From Dryomyza anilis (lineage: Eukaryota > Arthropoda > Insecta > Diptera > Dryomyzidae), in contig OX638133.1 in NCBI GenBank assembly GCA_951804985.1, positions 72,484,367 to 72,548,366 on the forward strand: a DNA stretch of 64,000 bases, read 5' to 3'. Under the pieces are notes generated by a model. The model ran no database searches and had not been told where the DNA came from. It saw nothing but the letters and a program-made list of their open reading frames with translations. The position numbers and the translations under genes are program-made. Of the stretch, positions 11,561-22,388 are shown one piece after another. Position 1 is the first letter of the stretch, and each line of letters begins with the position of its first letter.

Positions 11561-11732
11561 CAAGTAATGTGAACGAGACAATTTAAAATTTCGTTTTTAA
11601 AATCTAGAAAGAGATTTCTTTTGATTGTTTAAATGAGATTCGAGAACAAGATCCGATTTTGACATGAGATTTATAATCTCAAATTCATGAAACTCACAAA
11701 AAATGTAAAAGTCCCTTATAAAATATTTATAT

Positions 11733-12136
11733 TATTACGAAAATTCAGTTTACCGAAAATTGATCTGCAAGTTCGTATCTCTGGGTTGTGCACAAAATAA
11801 AAACACAATTATATTTCTTTTTAAATAATATTATTTCATTTAGTTTTAAATAACTTTTTTTATATAAATAACAATTTTAAAAACAATCGTTCGACGCGCT
11901 TCGACAAGATTTGAGAAGCATCTACACATTACGTGAATATTGCATGTGAATTGCATCTCATTCGCACTCATTTGGTTTAATGCGCTGATCTTCCATCTCT
12001 TTCTCGCAAAATGCCTCAGTGCGCTGCATAATCATCCGCCTTTTTCTGACACGTTGCTTAGAGCGCTGAATTATCTTGCGTCTCATTTATTCTTGTTTGA
12101 TTGCTTGCACTATTGAGCAAATTACATATTTTCGGA
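11733..12136 (-). mobile_element. Degenerate solo LTR, third copy of the LTR family
   Basis: The reverse complement matches the LTR at 41697-42228 at both ends and along most of the 5' part: AAATGAGACGCAAG, CAGCGC, GAGAAAGAGATGGAAGATCAG, GTGCGAATGAGATGC, GTGTTTTTATTTTGT and CTGAATTTTC. The promoter region with the TATA box is diverged or deleted. No internal retrotransposon sequence flanks it. Confidence 0.7.
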
Positions 12137-12179
12137 AAAATATATAAAAAAATAAAAATATATTTTTGCAAATATTGTA

Positions 12180-13033
12180 TCGGTATAGGAAAGTACATAT
12201 ATTTTTGATCCGCATCACTACCCGAGTCCGTTAAGCCATGTCCGTCTGTCTGTCTGTCTTTCTGTTTGAATACAAACAAACTTGAGAAATACTGGTCAGA
12301 ATGCGATGAAATTTAAAGGGTTTTTCAATAAGAGCGCTACAAAAGTTTTTTTCAAGGGTTTTTCAGGAACGCTACAAAAGTATAGCGACAGGGACAGTAA
12401 ACGACGCCATATTTCCTGCCGCATTTATGACATTTTTTGTTTCAGTAAGGTTTGCCATTTCATGATGGAAACATATACGAGCCAACAACGAGTCGAAATT
12501 ATTAAAATTTACTACCGAAATTCGAATTCGTATATCTTTCCATCATGAAATAGCAAACCTTACTGAAGAGAAATGTCAAAAGAGCGGCAAGAAATATGGC
12601 GTCGTTTGATGTCCCTGTCGCTCTACTTTTGTAGCGTCCCTGTTGAAAAACCCTTTAGTTTCAGTACGTTCTTGTACAAGTTAGAAACTGAGTATGGAAA
12701 TGAGTAAAATCGATCAAAGGACACGCCCACCTCCCATACTATTCACTATTATATAACTCTTTAGGAATCAATAACTCGAAAAGTATTCAAGATATAATTA
12801 TAAAATTTAAAATATATATTTAGAATCCATCATATGTGTTCTAAAAATTAGCTTGATATGTCCACATAATTTTTTCACTATATCTCGGTTTTTTATAGTG
12901 GAAATTTTAGCCGTAAATTATTAAAAGCTATTCTATGAAATATATCATTTAATATCCCCACCCAAGTGTAGGGTATTCCATAGTCAGGCTCGTCCGACTT
13001 TAAGTCCTGTCCATGTGACATAACTTTCCCAAC
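12180..13033 (+). mobile_element. DINE-1-like element, subfamily A copy, interrupted
   Basis: Matches the subfamily A copy at 49235-50058 in the same orientation: CATCACTACCCGAGTCCG, CCATGTCCGTCTGTCTGTCT, CAGAATGCGATGAAATTT, GGACACGCCCACCTCCCATA, GTAGGGTATTCCATAGTC, CCATGTGACATAACTTTCCC. The outer TATACCC end is missing or degraded. A foldback MITE (12316-12655) splits it inside GATGAAATTT. Confidence 0.8.
12316..12655. mobile_element. Foldback MITE with mariner-like transposase start, TA duplication
   Basis: A 340-bp insertion in the DINE element with inverted ends AAGGGTTTTTCAA and TTGAAAAACCCTT, flanked by TA on both sides (12314-12315, 12656-12657). Further inward both arms carry CTACAAAAGT, AAACGACGCCATATTTC and TTTCAGTAAGGTTTGC, then ATGATGGAAA. 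The left arm continues into a short frame METYTSQQRVEIIKIYY, which resembles the N-terminal helix-turn-helix of mariner/Tc1-type transposases. The right arm stops just after the start codon region. It is therefore two copies of one 5' end joined head to head. Confidence 0.85.
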
Positions 13034-13682
13034 AAATTTTTAATTTAAAATACTTTGCTCAATTTATTTCAAAATAAATTTGAATTGAAATAAAATTTCG
13101 AATTTATTAAAATATTTTTTTGAAATGAACTGCTTTACTTTGCTTTATTTCTTTTGTTTTATTTTTGAAATATAATTTGTTTGGCTTAATTTAATTCAAA
13201 ATAAATTCTCGTCTTTGATTCTACTGGAGTAAATTTTTCCAAAACAAAACCCTCCCTGGTACAAACAACAGCATGTCACCAGCAACTATTGCACATAATT
13301 ATAAACAGATTGACGTGCGTAAATAGCAGCAACAGGCACATGTGGTTTCAACAATTAATTTGCATTTGCTGCATATGCTTTGGTTTTGCTCTTGCTGTCT
13401 CGACAGTCAATGGATTTGAAATTATGCACACAATTGTTGTGATTATGAAGCAGTTATTAGAGCCGACAATGAGATCTCATTAAGTTTGAACTTTGTGTGA
13501 CTATTGAGCTATTAGGCAACATTGTGGATTAGTGTCAATGGAAATATATTGGGCACATAATCGCTGTAAAAACATAGCACATCTGTACATTATGAAAAAC
13601 AATTATTTAAACTTTATAATTTTGTAATGGTTCATATTAATATTAAACAAAATGATTTGATTTTTAAAATAATATTTATATA
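13034..13682. other. Intergenic DNA, no gene seen
   Basis: Mixed AT-rich sequence. Short open frames such as that at 13289-13483 have no recognisable domain. No repeat match within the window. Confidence 0.45.
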
Positions 13683-13860
13683 GCGTCGGTAACTCAGAGA
13701 TTAGTGCGTTGGACTACGAAGTGAAAGGTCCCATGTTCAAACCTGGCCTGAGGTAAACAACATCTTTTCATAGAAAACATTTGTTTATACCGCGCTATAT
13801 CTCGGCAGACAGCGAAAACCTCCGAAAGTAATTCAATGTCTCAGTTCTAGTTTATTTAAA
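13683..13860 (+). mobile_element. tRNA-derived SINE, copy 1 (3' truncated)
   Basis: Begins GCGTCGGTAACTCAGAGATT, a pol III A-box-like stretch, and has a B-box-like GTTCAAACCTGG about 45 bp on. The SINE-specific body follows: AACAACATCTTTTCATAGAA, TATACCGCGCTAT and CTCGGCAG. It loses the 3' part present in the other three copies. It is not a working tRNA: the acceptor and anticodon arms do not close. Confidence 0.75.
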
Positions 13861-13929
13861 AAAAAATCAATCACTTTGCTATAATAATTGCTTCAGCATT
13901 TCTAAACAACTTAAAATCACTGTGATTTG

Positions 13930-15180
13930 TAAAAAAAAAAATCGGATTGAATTGAACTATCATTATTAATTAAAAAAATGGAGTGACCCGTAACAAAATT
14001 TTAAGAAAATCAATGACGGTCAAAATTTGTATTTTTTTTTTTTTAATTTCAACTTTACTTACATATTAAACGAGTTGGGAAAGTTAGGTCACATGGGTAA
14101 GTTCGGTCACATGGGGCGGACTTTTATAGTCGGTCGGGCCCGACTATGGAATACCCTACACCATGGGTGGGATATTTAATTGTATATCTTTATTTTAAAG
14201 TTTTTAATTATACTGAACCTCCCCACCCTTAGAATATTATTCACATATCAGAAATTTACATCTTATATCCCCATAATTTAAAAAATTGATATAAAAGTAT
14301 AAATAACTAATACAAAAAAAATAGAAAAATGTAAATGGGCGGAACACGCCTATATTCCAAAATTTTGTAAGGATAATATTTCATAGATTTGATTTTAATA
14401 ATTTACGGATCAAATTTCCACTATGAAAACCCGGGAAATAATGAAAAAAAAAGTGGGCGGATCACGCCCACCTAAAAATATGGACTACATATTTTTAGGT
14501 GAATTCTAACAATACGTTTTAAATTTTATAACTATACCTTGAATACTTTTCGAGTTATTAGTTCCGAAAGAGTTATATAAAAGTGACTTGTATGGGAGGT
14601 GGGCGTGTCCGTTGACCGATTTGGATCATTTTCAAACTCAGTTCCTACTTTTAGCTAAAATATATTGAGACGAAATTTCATCGCATTCTGATCAGTTTTT
14701 CTCAAGTTTTTCTGTATTCGGACAGAAAGACAGCAATACGGACAGATAGACGGACATGGCTAAACGGACTCGGGTAGTGATGCTGATCAAGAATATATAT
14801 ACTTTTCCATACCGGACACGCCTCCTAAGGGGCGTTACAATATATGCACAAAGTTAATATACCCTGTACCTCAAAGGTGTAGGGTATAAAAAGAAAGAAA
14901 TCATGGAGTTCAAAAATGTGATATACCATTGGAAAGGTAATTTAATTGTGAAAAAATGATATTTATTTATCAACAAATTATACTTTAAAACCAATTTTCT
15001 GGAATAAGTATGTCACAAAATGTACATTTTTAAATATCCTGTATTTTAAACTGGGTGCAAAATTAAACTTTTTTTATTTAATATTTACTAATTTTTTGAG
15101 TCATAGAATAACCCCATGAATTATTGACATCAATGAACCAAATACCATGTATATAGTTACACACTGAAGTATATTGTGTA
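13930..15180 (+). repeat. Interspersed repeat family T, copy 1 (interrupted)
   Basis: Two blocks (13930-14066 and 14892-15180) align in order with 60860-61615: TAACAAAATTTT.AGAAAATCAATGA, AGGAAGAAATCAT, GATATACCATTG.AAAG, AACTGGGTGCAAA and GAGTCATAGAATAACCCC. A DINE-like element (14067-14891) sits between them. At the point where copy 2 carries a SINE, this copy reads CTGTATTTTAAACTGGG, an empty site. The family is not classified. Confidence 0.75.
14067..14891 (-). mobile_element. DINE-1-like element, subfamily A, near full length
   Basis: An 825-bp copy beginning AAACGAGTTGGGAAAGTTAGG and ending GTGTAGGGTATAAAAA. On the minus strand it has the INE-1 order: TATACCC end, CGCCCCTTAGGAGGCGTGTC hairpin region, TATATATTCTTGATCAGCAT, (GTCT)n, then a second inverted TACCCTACAC word. 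It splits repeat T without a target duplication that can be seen, as expected for Helentron-class insertion. Confidence 0.85.
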
Positions 15181-15181
15181 A

Positions 15182-16205
15182 CTAGCTGGACCCGTGCACG
15201 ACCCGTGCAAAGATTTTGTGAATGCAAGGAATTTTATTAATATAAACCTATTTTTATTATTTATATCAGGGACCCGTGCTTCGCTGTGGACTTTTTTTTA
15301 TTGGATTTATAAATGTGGTAACCAAAACAAAAATAATTCTCCGCCAAAACAACTTCTCTCAATGACAATTCTTTCTTAGACTGTGCTTCCCCGTACAATT
15401 CTTCCCAGTAGAAATCTCAGTAAAATTCTTCTCCATAGAACGCTTTCGTGTAGAATTCTTCCCCGGTACAATTCTTCTCCGTAGAGTTTTTTCAAGAAGA
15501 AGTTTTAGTGTGGTGTGTTTAGATGTGGTGAATTTTGGTGTGTTCAGTTTTAGTGTGGTGAGTTTTAGTGAAGTGAATTTTATTGTGGTGAGTTTTATTG
15601 TGGCGAATTTTAGTGTGGTGAATTTTATTGTGGTGAGATTTAGTATGGTGAGTTTTAGTGTGGTGAATTTTAGAGTGGTGAATTTTAGTGTGGTGAGTTT
15701 TAATGAAGTGAATTTTATTGTGGTGAGTTTTGTTGTGGTGAGTTTCAGTGTGTTGAATTTGATTGTTGTGAGATTATGTATGGTGAGTTTTAGTGTGGTG
15801 AATTTTAGAGTGGTGAATTTTAGTGTGGTGAGTTTTAGTGTGGTGAATTTTAGAGTGGTGAATTTTAGTGTGGTGAGTTTTAGTGTGGTGAATTTGAGTG
15901 CGGTGAGTTTTAGTGTGGTGAGTTTTAGTGTGGTGAATTTTTGTATCTGTGTTTTTTGTTTCATGTTTGTAGCTGCCGTAAATGCCAAGTTATATCGTTT
16001 TGAAAGTTTAAACTGTATCGGAGGTGCCACGTCCCTTTATCCAAGCCCGCCCATGTAGCCTATTATTCCTTCCAGAACCTACCGTATCTGTTGTAAAAAT
16101 TTCAAGCAAATCGAATCAGTCGTTTAGACGAAAAAGCGGAACAAACAAATAAACAAACAGCCATCAAAGGTATTTATTATATTAATAGGATTTATTATAT
16201 TAATA
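15182..16205 (-). mobile_element. Helitron-like element, copy 1
   Basis: On the minus strand the 3' end reads GCACGGGTCGTGC (hairpin with 5-bp stem), then ACGGGTCCAG and CTAG at 15182-15185 followed by T: the Helitron terminus. A second related end (GCGAAGCACGGGTCCC, complement near 15268-15285) lies 85 bp inside, so two truncated copies may be joined. The 5' side near 16020-16150 has GTTTGTTCCGC and the GTGGCACC/GGCGGGCTTGGATAAAGGG segment shared with the copies at 25069 and 19730. The core is a tandem repeat (15500-15945). No Rep/helicase gene. Confidence 0.65.
15500..15945 (+). repeat. Minisatellite of GTGGTGAATTTTA / GTGGTGAGTTTTA units
   Basis: Fifteen-base units of the type TTTTAGTGTGGTGAA alternate with TTTTAGTGTGGTGAG for about 445 bp. 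Both strands stay open over the array (182 and 223 codons), giving SFSVVNF-type and LTTLKFT-type periodic peptides. Those frames are products of the repeat, not genes. The same units occur at 38245-38545 and, briefly, at 24160-24285, always inside the Helitron-like family. Confidence 0.9.
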
Positions 16206-16748
16206 GGATAATGCGTCGATATTTTTTGCATACTGAACTTTGAATGCACGAAATGTACTATTTTTCATTTAATTGTGTGTTGAATTTTGGTATGGTAGGT
16301 ATTAAAGGTAATTATGGTTTCAATTTCTGATATTGATTTCGAATGTAATGATTTTATGTGTGATGAGTTTTAGAATTTTGAATTTCAATTATGATGGTAT
16401 AAAGTGAGATAAATAAATTAATTGTATGTGATGTGTTTAAAAATGTTATTTGTTGAGGAAATTATAGCGTGAAGAGCGTTAGCTTGTTAAGATATTATTG
16501 AAATACACTATGCTCATTTCTAACTTTTTATAAAATAATAATTAATATTAAATATCATAGAGAAATATTGCTTTACAAAATATTTCAAAACATATTTTTT
16601 TCAAGGTTATTTTTTAGTTTATAATACATATATTGTTAAAGCTATAAAAACATATTTTGTTATAATTTATATTCACTTGAACTTTTAGTGTGATAAATTT
16701 CAGCAAGTTTAAGTTTGGCGAATTTTCAAATGTAACAAAATATGTATA
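16206..16748. other. AT-rich DNA, no gene seen
   Basis: Nothing recognised apart from a 20-bp tandem duplication of ATTTATTATATTAATAGGAT at its left border (about 16168-16208). Confidence 0.4.
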
Positions 16749-17000
16749 TTAATATATATTGTTTAAAATGAAATTTAATTAAATGTAAATTTGTGTAGTG
16801 AAGTATAGATTTGTTTGTTCTGGTTGATGGTTCTCCCGAATGCAGTTTCTTAAAATTAAAACTTAAAATACCTATTATAAATCAATATATAATTTATGAA
16901 ATATTCGAAGAACAGTGACGTCAGTAATTATAATTAATTCGAAATTTAGTCTTGCATATAAATTGAGTCACGTTTACGTATGAGTGACATTTAATTATAA
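16749..17000 (+). repeat. Flanking direct repeat, left
   Basis: About 252 bp starting TTAATATATATTGTTTAAAATG and ending GTGACATTTAATTATAAT. It recurs in the same orientation at 18040-18298, directly on the other side of element E copy 2, with about one mismatch in seven to ten bases by eye. Confidence 0.8.
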
Positions 17001-18035
17001 TATCTCGTCACTGTCATGCCAAAGGGGCGAATGTGCATTTTTAAAAATATTGGGAAATCAAATTTTAAAGTTTGAAGTGCTTTAAAAATTAGTAATTTTT
17101 TTTTTCAATTTTTTTCTGTTATTTTGGTTTATTCATCAACTATTAACGTATATAAAATATATTTGGATTTTGCCAAATTACTGAATTATATATACGGATT
17201 TTGTGAGGCTATATCCTGACCATTATGCAAATATTTTTATATTTTATGCTATAACTTTTTATTAGCGCAAGATAAAATAGTGATGTAAAGGTATAAGTTG
17301 TTTGTTTTTAAAGCACCTATCTATTTGCATCATTATTTAAAACATTAATTTGTCATTTGTTATTGGCAGGAAAAACGTTTGGAAAAATATTTTTAAATAA
17401 TGACGGCAATCGATAGGTGCTTTCAAACCAAAAAATTAATACCTTTTCATCACTATTTTATCGTGTACCAATCAAACTAAAAAACGAAGAAAATGGAAAA
17501 ATTGAAATTCTGTCCATCAAAAGGGAGAATATTTTTGTTTTTTTGATATAACTCTTAATTGGTAAAAGATAAAATAGTAATTTCGAGCAATTAATTGTAT
17601 GTTTTTAAATCACCTATTACTTAAAAATATTTTGTCAAACATTAATTTGCCATTTGTTATTTGCAGGAAAAATGTTTGTAAAAAGAAAATATTTTTCGAG
17701 TTTTAGTTATTAGCATGAAAATTTTAAATAATAATGCCAATCGATAGGTGAATAAATAGGATAGTAAAAATAAATAATGAATGCCTTTACATCACTATAT
17801 TCTCATACCAATAAAAAGTTATGGCAAAAAAAGAAAAATATATTCACCTTTTTGGCATGACAATATTTTCAAATTTTAGAATTCGTCCTTTTGGTTTATC
17901 TTTTTCGACTAGAAATATGCAACAAAAACACACGCGATTATGGCATAGTATGCTTCAGGAAAAACTATATTCAAAAATGTTAAAAAAATGTCAAAAATTA
18001 CACATACGCTCCTTTCGCATGATAGTGACGATATG
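17001..18035. mobile_element. TIR element family E, copy 2
   Basis: The ends are inverted: TCTCGTCACTGTCATGCC at the left and GCATGATAGTGACGATATG at the right. The word TGCCAAAGGGGCGAAT and variants recur near both ends (about 17018, 17515, 17850-17890, 18005). The interior matches E copy 1 (43911-44619), including an inverted pair around CATTATTTAAAAATATTTTG and AGCACCTAT. The open frame at 17821-18057 is not conserved as a protein. Non-autonomous DNA transposon; superfamily not assigned. Confidence 0.75.
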
Positions 18036-18039
18036 TGGC

Positions 18040-18298
18040 TTAATATATATTGTTTGAAATGCATTTTATTAAAATGTAAATTTGTGTAGTGAATTTCATT
18101 GTAGATAAGATGGTTGATGTTATTCTTCGAATACAGTTTCTTAAATTGAAAACATAAAATACCTACTAAAAATCTATATTCAATTTTTGAAATATTACAT
18201 TCCAAGAATAGTGTCCTCAGTATTATTATTAGGTCGAAATATAGTCTCGCATATAAATTGAGTCTCGTGTACGTATAAGTGACATTTAATTACAATAT
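18040..18298 (+). repeat. Flanking direct repeat, right
   Basis: Second copy of the repeat at 16749-17000, from TTAATATATATTGTTTGAAATG to GTGACATTTAATTACAAT. It shares AATGTAAATTTGTGTAGTGAA, TACAGTTTCTTAAA and CATATAAATTGAGTC with the first. Its left limit abuts the end of element E. Confidence 0.8.
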
Positions 18299-19729
18299 AT
18301 GTAAATATTTAAATGCAGACAAATTTGACAAATGAATTAAGCCTATTAAGCACATTTTTATATTAGTAGAATTGCAGTAAATTCCACATTAATAATTGTT
18401 ATTATTACAGTTAATAAACTTGACATTGAATTAACATAAATATAAATTAAATGAAGGCACGATGCAGACAATCACGATCAACCTACATAAAAGCATAAAT
18501 TGTGGCCAACAAACTGTTTGTAATTTAAATACAAAAGTTCTTGCTTCTAACCTTTAAGGCATTGCCTGCAAAATACGTTGGTGGGTTGTTATAAAAAATG
18601 CTATCAAAGTGCGACATAATCTTGAGATTTTATTGACACTTGAGCCTCGCATATCTGGCGCACATCAAAACAACATCAAATGTAATCTCTGCTCAAAATA
18701 AAAATCACAAAAAAATGACAACAACATAAAAATGCGACGAATAAATATAAACTAGAAATAAAGATTTTAAAAGATGGCACATTAGAAAGCGGCTCTACAT
18801 GGGGCTTTATTCAGTCGCATTTGACTTTAGTTGAACTTTATGTTTTTTTTTTGATTTTTGCAAATACTGAAAAATGATAAAGGTTCAAAATTGAATTTCT
18901 AATCATATGCGCATATTTAGAGTGCTATTATATTTTGTGCCAGACATTTTGGATGGGCTCGACACTTGAAATTAATAGTTGCGCATACACTTAGATAGTG
19001 TAAAGGACTATATTTTAAAAAAAGTTATAGACAAATTTAAATATATAAAACATGTACACTGATTTGTTTATCCTACATAAACTATATTTTTGTTTTTAGT
19101 TAATAATTTTTGTTGGACATTAAGATGAAATTTTTCCAATTTATAACAAATATTAATCATGTCATATAAAATGATTAATACTTGTTTTTCTGTGTGCAAA
19201 ATTTAACAATACATGGCCGATTTGATTAAGAACTTTAGATGTTTTAAAAAAGTGCAAAAGTTTAAACCAAGTTTAAACTTACAATGATAAACTATACCTA
19301 TTTAAAATTATAATTAAAAATTATATTGTTTATATATTATAGTATATGTTCAATGCTGATTTGCGATATAATCTGCTTTGTTATTGCTCATACGTCATGC
19401 TGTGCTGTAGACAAATTAACAAAAATAAGCATTCACATTGTTAATACATAATAAGCCTTTGATAAATGTTTAAAATGTATAAATTGAAATTCGTGTTAAT
19501 TTTGAACTTGATACGCAAAAACGAAAACAAACAGCGTGTGACAAACAAACATGCTAAATAGAAAAAAAAAGGATTACATATCACGTAGTGCTAAATATTG
19601 CAAAGGCTGCCAGAGAGTACCGAGAATTTTAGACAATATAACAAAGTCTGACAATAAACACAAATTTATAGAGAAAAGTTACAAAGTTAGTAGTATTGTA
19701 AAATCATAAGCAACCTTACAATACAGTTC
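18299..19729. other. Intergenic DNA, no gene seen
   Basis: AT-rich, with no exon structure, TIR or tandem array noticed. Confidence 0.45.
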
Positions 19730-20955
19730 AATCTTGGTTCGTCTGTCTGTCGGTCTGTCTGTTTGTTCCAGCATCACGTCTCAACCGCTGAACCGATTTA
19801 ACTGAAATTTCGCACCCGGATACTATGGAGTCCGGAGGGTGTCATAGGCTTTATATTAGTGTGATTAGACAAATGGGCGTGGCACCTCCCATACAACCTA
19901 ACTTTCAAAAACGACATAACTCAGCACATACACAAGCTAAAAGATGAAACAAAAAAACACAAATACAAAAAAAAATATGCAAAAGCAAAAGCATAAAATA
20001 AAGCAATCATACAAAATCAAAAGCAAAATAAAAACAAAAATAAATATGGTAATACAAAATTAAAAACCAATACAAATAACAAAAGCAGTACCACTAATAT
20101 AAAATCAGAACCACAAAAGAAAAAACACAAAATCAAAAACATTAAAGCAAAATCAAAAACAAAACAAAGACACAAAATCAAAAGCAAAAACACAAAGCAA
20201 AAAAAAAGCAATAACAAATGCAAAGCAAAAACAAAAGCAAACACAAAACACAAAAGTAAAAACACAAAAACAAAAGCAAAGACACAAAAACAAAAGCAAA
20301 AACACAAAAACAAAATCAAAAACATTAAGGCAAAAACCCAAAAACCGAAAAGCAAATCACAAAAACAAAAGCAAAAACCCAAAAGCAGAGACACAAAAAC
20401 AAAAGCAAAAACACATTAGCAAAAACCCAAAAACAAAAGCAAAGACACAAAAACATTGGCAAAAACACAAAATCAAAACCAAAAACAAAAGCAAAAACAC
20501 GAAAACCAAAGCAAGACACAAAAACCAAATTAAAAACAAAAAAACCAAAGCAAAACACAAAAGTAAAGGCAAAACCCAAAAGCAAAAACCAAAAACAAAA
20601 GCGATGACACAAAAATAAAAGTCAAACAAAAGCAAAAACACAAAAGCAAAACACAAAACCACAAAATTAAAAATAAAAGCAAAAACATAAAAGCAAAATA
20701 CAAAAGCAAAAACACAAAAATTTTGTGCGATTCGTGAACAGGTCTAAATACACAAAAGCAAAAACATAAAAAAGTAAAAACAAAAAATCTCTTCACGAAA
20801 TTTACTTAAAATTGGAAATATACAGTAGAATCCAACAAATAAACTCAATTAGACTATCGAAAATAAAAATTTTGTTTTCAAATTACTCTATATTCTTAAA
20901 ATACTCCATATTCTTGAATGCACAAAATCGTTGCGCGAGTCATGCACGGGTCCAT
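19730..20955 (+). mobile_element. Helitron-like element, copy 2
   Basis: The 5' part has GTTTGTTCCAGCATCACGTC, CCGCTGAACCGATTT, GGGTGTCATAGGCT and GGGCGTGGCACCTCCCATAC, as in copy 4 (25069-26837). The core (19940-20790) is an A-rich array of ACACAAAAACAAAAGCAAA type. The 3' part has ATTCTTGAATGCACAAAATC and CATGCACGGGTCCA, but where copy 4 continues AGCTAG this copy runs into the decamer satellite. No Rep/helicase coding. Confidence 0.75.
19940..20790 (+). repeat. A-rich degenerate minisatellite (CAAAAACAAAAGCAAAAACA)
   Basis: About 850 bp built from irregular 6- to 18-base words AAAACA, AAAGCA and CACAAAA, with almost no T. The minus strand reads as Phe/Leu/Cys-rich open frames, which are compositional shadows. 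It forms the core of the Helitron-like copy 2. Confidence 0.85.
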
Positions 20956-20964
20956 ACAGCACAA

Positions 20965-22388
20965 TAAAATACAGTACAGTACAATACAGTACAATACAGT
21001 ACAATACAGTACAATACAGTACAATACAGTACAATACAGTACAATACAGTACAATACAGTACAATACAGTACAATACAGTACAATACAGTACAATACAGT
21101 ACAATACAGTACAATACAGTACAATACAGTACAATACAGTACAATACAGTACAATACAGTACAATACAGTACAATACAGTACAATACAGTACAATACAGT
21201 ACAATACAGTACAATACAGTACAATACAGTACAATACAGTACAATACAGTACAATACAGTACAATACAGTACAATACAGTACAATACAGTACAGTACAGT
21301 ACAGTACAGTACAATACAGTACAATACAGTACAATACAGTACAATACAGTACAATACAGTACAATACAGTACAATACAGTACAATACAGTACAATACAGT
21401 ACAATACAGTACAATACAGTACAATACAGTACAATACAGTACAATACAGTACAATACAGTACAATACAGTACAATACAGTACAATACAGTACAATACAGT
21501 ACAATACAGTACAATACAGTACAATACAGTACAATACAGTACAATACAGTACAATACAGTACAATACAGTACAGTACAGTACAATACAGTACAATACAGT
21601 ACAATACAGTACAATACAGTACAATACAGTACAATACAGTACAATACAGTACAATACAGTACAATACAGTACAATACAGTACAATACAGTACAATACAGT
21701 ACAATACAGTACAATACAGTACAATACAGTACAATACAGTACAATACAGTACAATACAGTACAATACAGTACAATACAGTACAATACAGTACAATACAGT
21801 ACAATACAGTACAGTACAGTACAATACAGTATAATACAGTACAATACAGTACAATACAGTACAATACAGTACAATACAGTACAATACAGTACAATACAGT
21901 ACAATACAGTACAATACAGTACAATACAGTACAATACAGTACAATACAGTACAATACAGTACAATACAGTACAATACAGTACAATACAGTACAATACAGT
22001 ACAATACAGTACAATACAGTACAATACAGTACAATACAGTACAATACAGTAAAATACTGTACAATACAGTACAATACAGTACAATACAATACAATACAAT
22101 ACAATACAATACAGTACAATACAGTACAATACAGTACAGTACAGTACAATACAGTACAATACAGTACAATACAGTACAATACAGTACAATACAGTACAAT
22201 ACAGTACAATACAGTAAAATACTGTACAATACAGTACAATACAGTACAATACAATACAATACAATACAATACAATACAATACAATACAATACAATACAGT
22301 ACAATACAGTACAATACAGTACAATACAGTACAATACAGTACAATACAGTACAATACAGTACAATACAGTACAATACAGTACAATACA
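20965..22388 (+). repeat. Decamer satellite (ACAATACAGT)n
   Basis: About 1.4 kb of near-perfect 10-bp units, two related pentamers ACAAT/ACAGT alternating. Rare variants are ACAGTACAGT (21291-21310, 21571, 21811), ATAATACAGT (21831) and AAAATACTGT (22051, 22216). Runs of ACAAT replace the alternation at 22081-22110 and 22241-22300. Every frame of both strands is open through the array because neither the unit nor its complement makes a stop codon in any phase. The resulting 500-codon frames are decapeptide repeats and not genes. It begins exactly at the 3' terminus of Helitron-like copy 2. Confidence 0.95.

Larger units (their letters stand above)
9031..11732. other. AT-rich intergenic DNA with small duplications, no gene
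   Basis: No coding gene is supported. Inside are a 28-bp palindrome (9105-9132), a diverged tandem duplication of about 110 bp (10402-10620) and a second local duplication (11440-11560). The stretch 10800-10990 is less AT-rich but shows no exon structure. The rest has nothing recognisable. Confidence 0.5.

Noticed and set aside
15359..16058. 223-codon minus-strand frame (LTTLKFTTLK repeats) and 182-codon plus-strand frame
   Set aside because: Both come from the GTGGTGAATTTTA minisatellite in a Helitron-like element; the periodic peptide follows the DNA period.
17821..18057. 78-codon frame in element E, and its counterpart at 43905-44177
   Set aside because: The similarity between them is at DNA level and reflects the shared transposon end. 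No transposase motif is present.
16749..18298. LTR retrotransposon interpretation of the direct repeats flanking element E
   Set aside because: The repeats do not start TG or end CA, there is no primer-binding site, and the internal part is a TIR element without gag-pol.
20965..22388. CRISPR-like array
   Set aside because: Units are contiguous 10-mers with no spacers, in a eukaryotic context.
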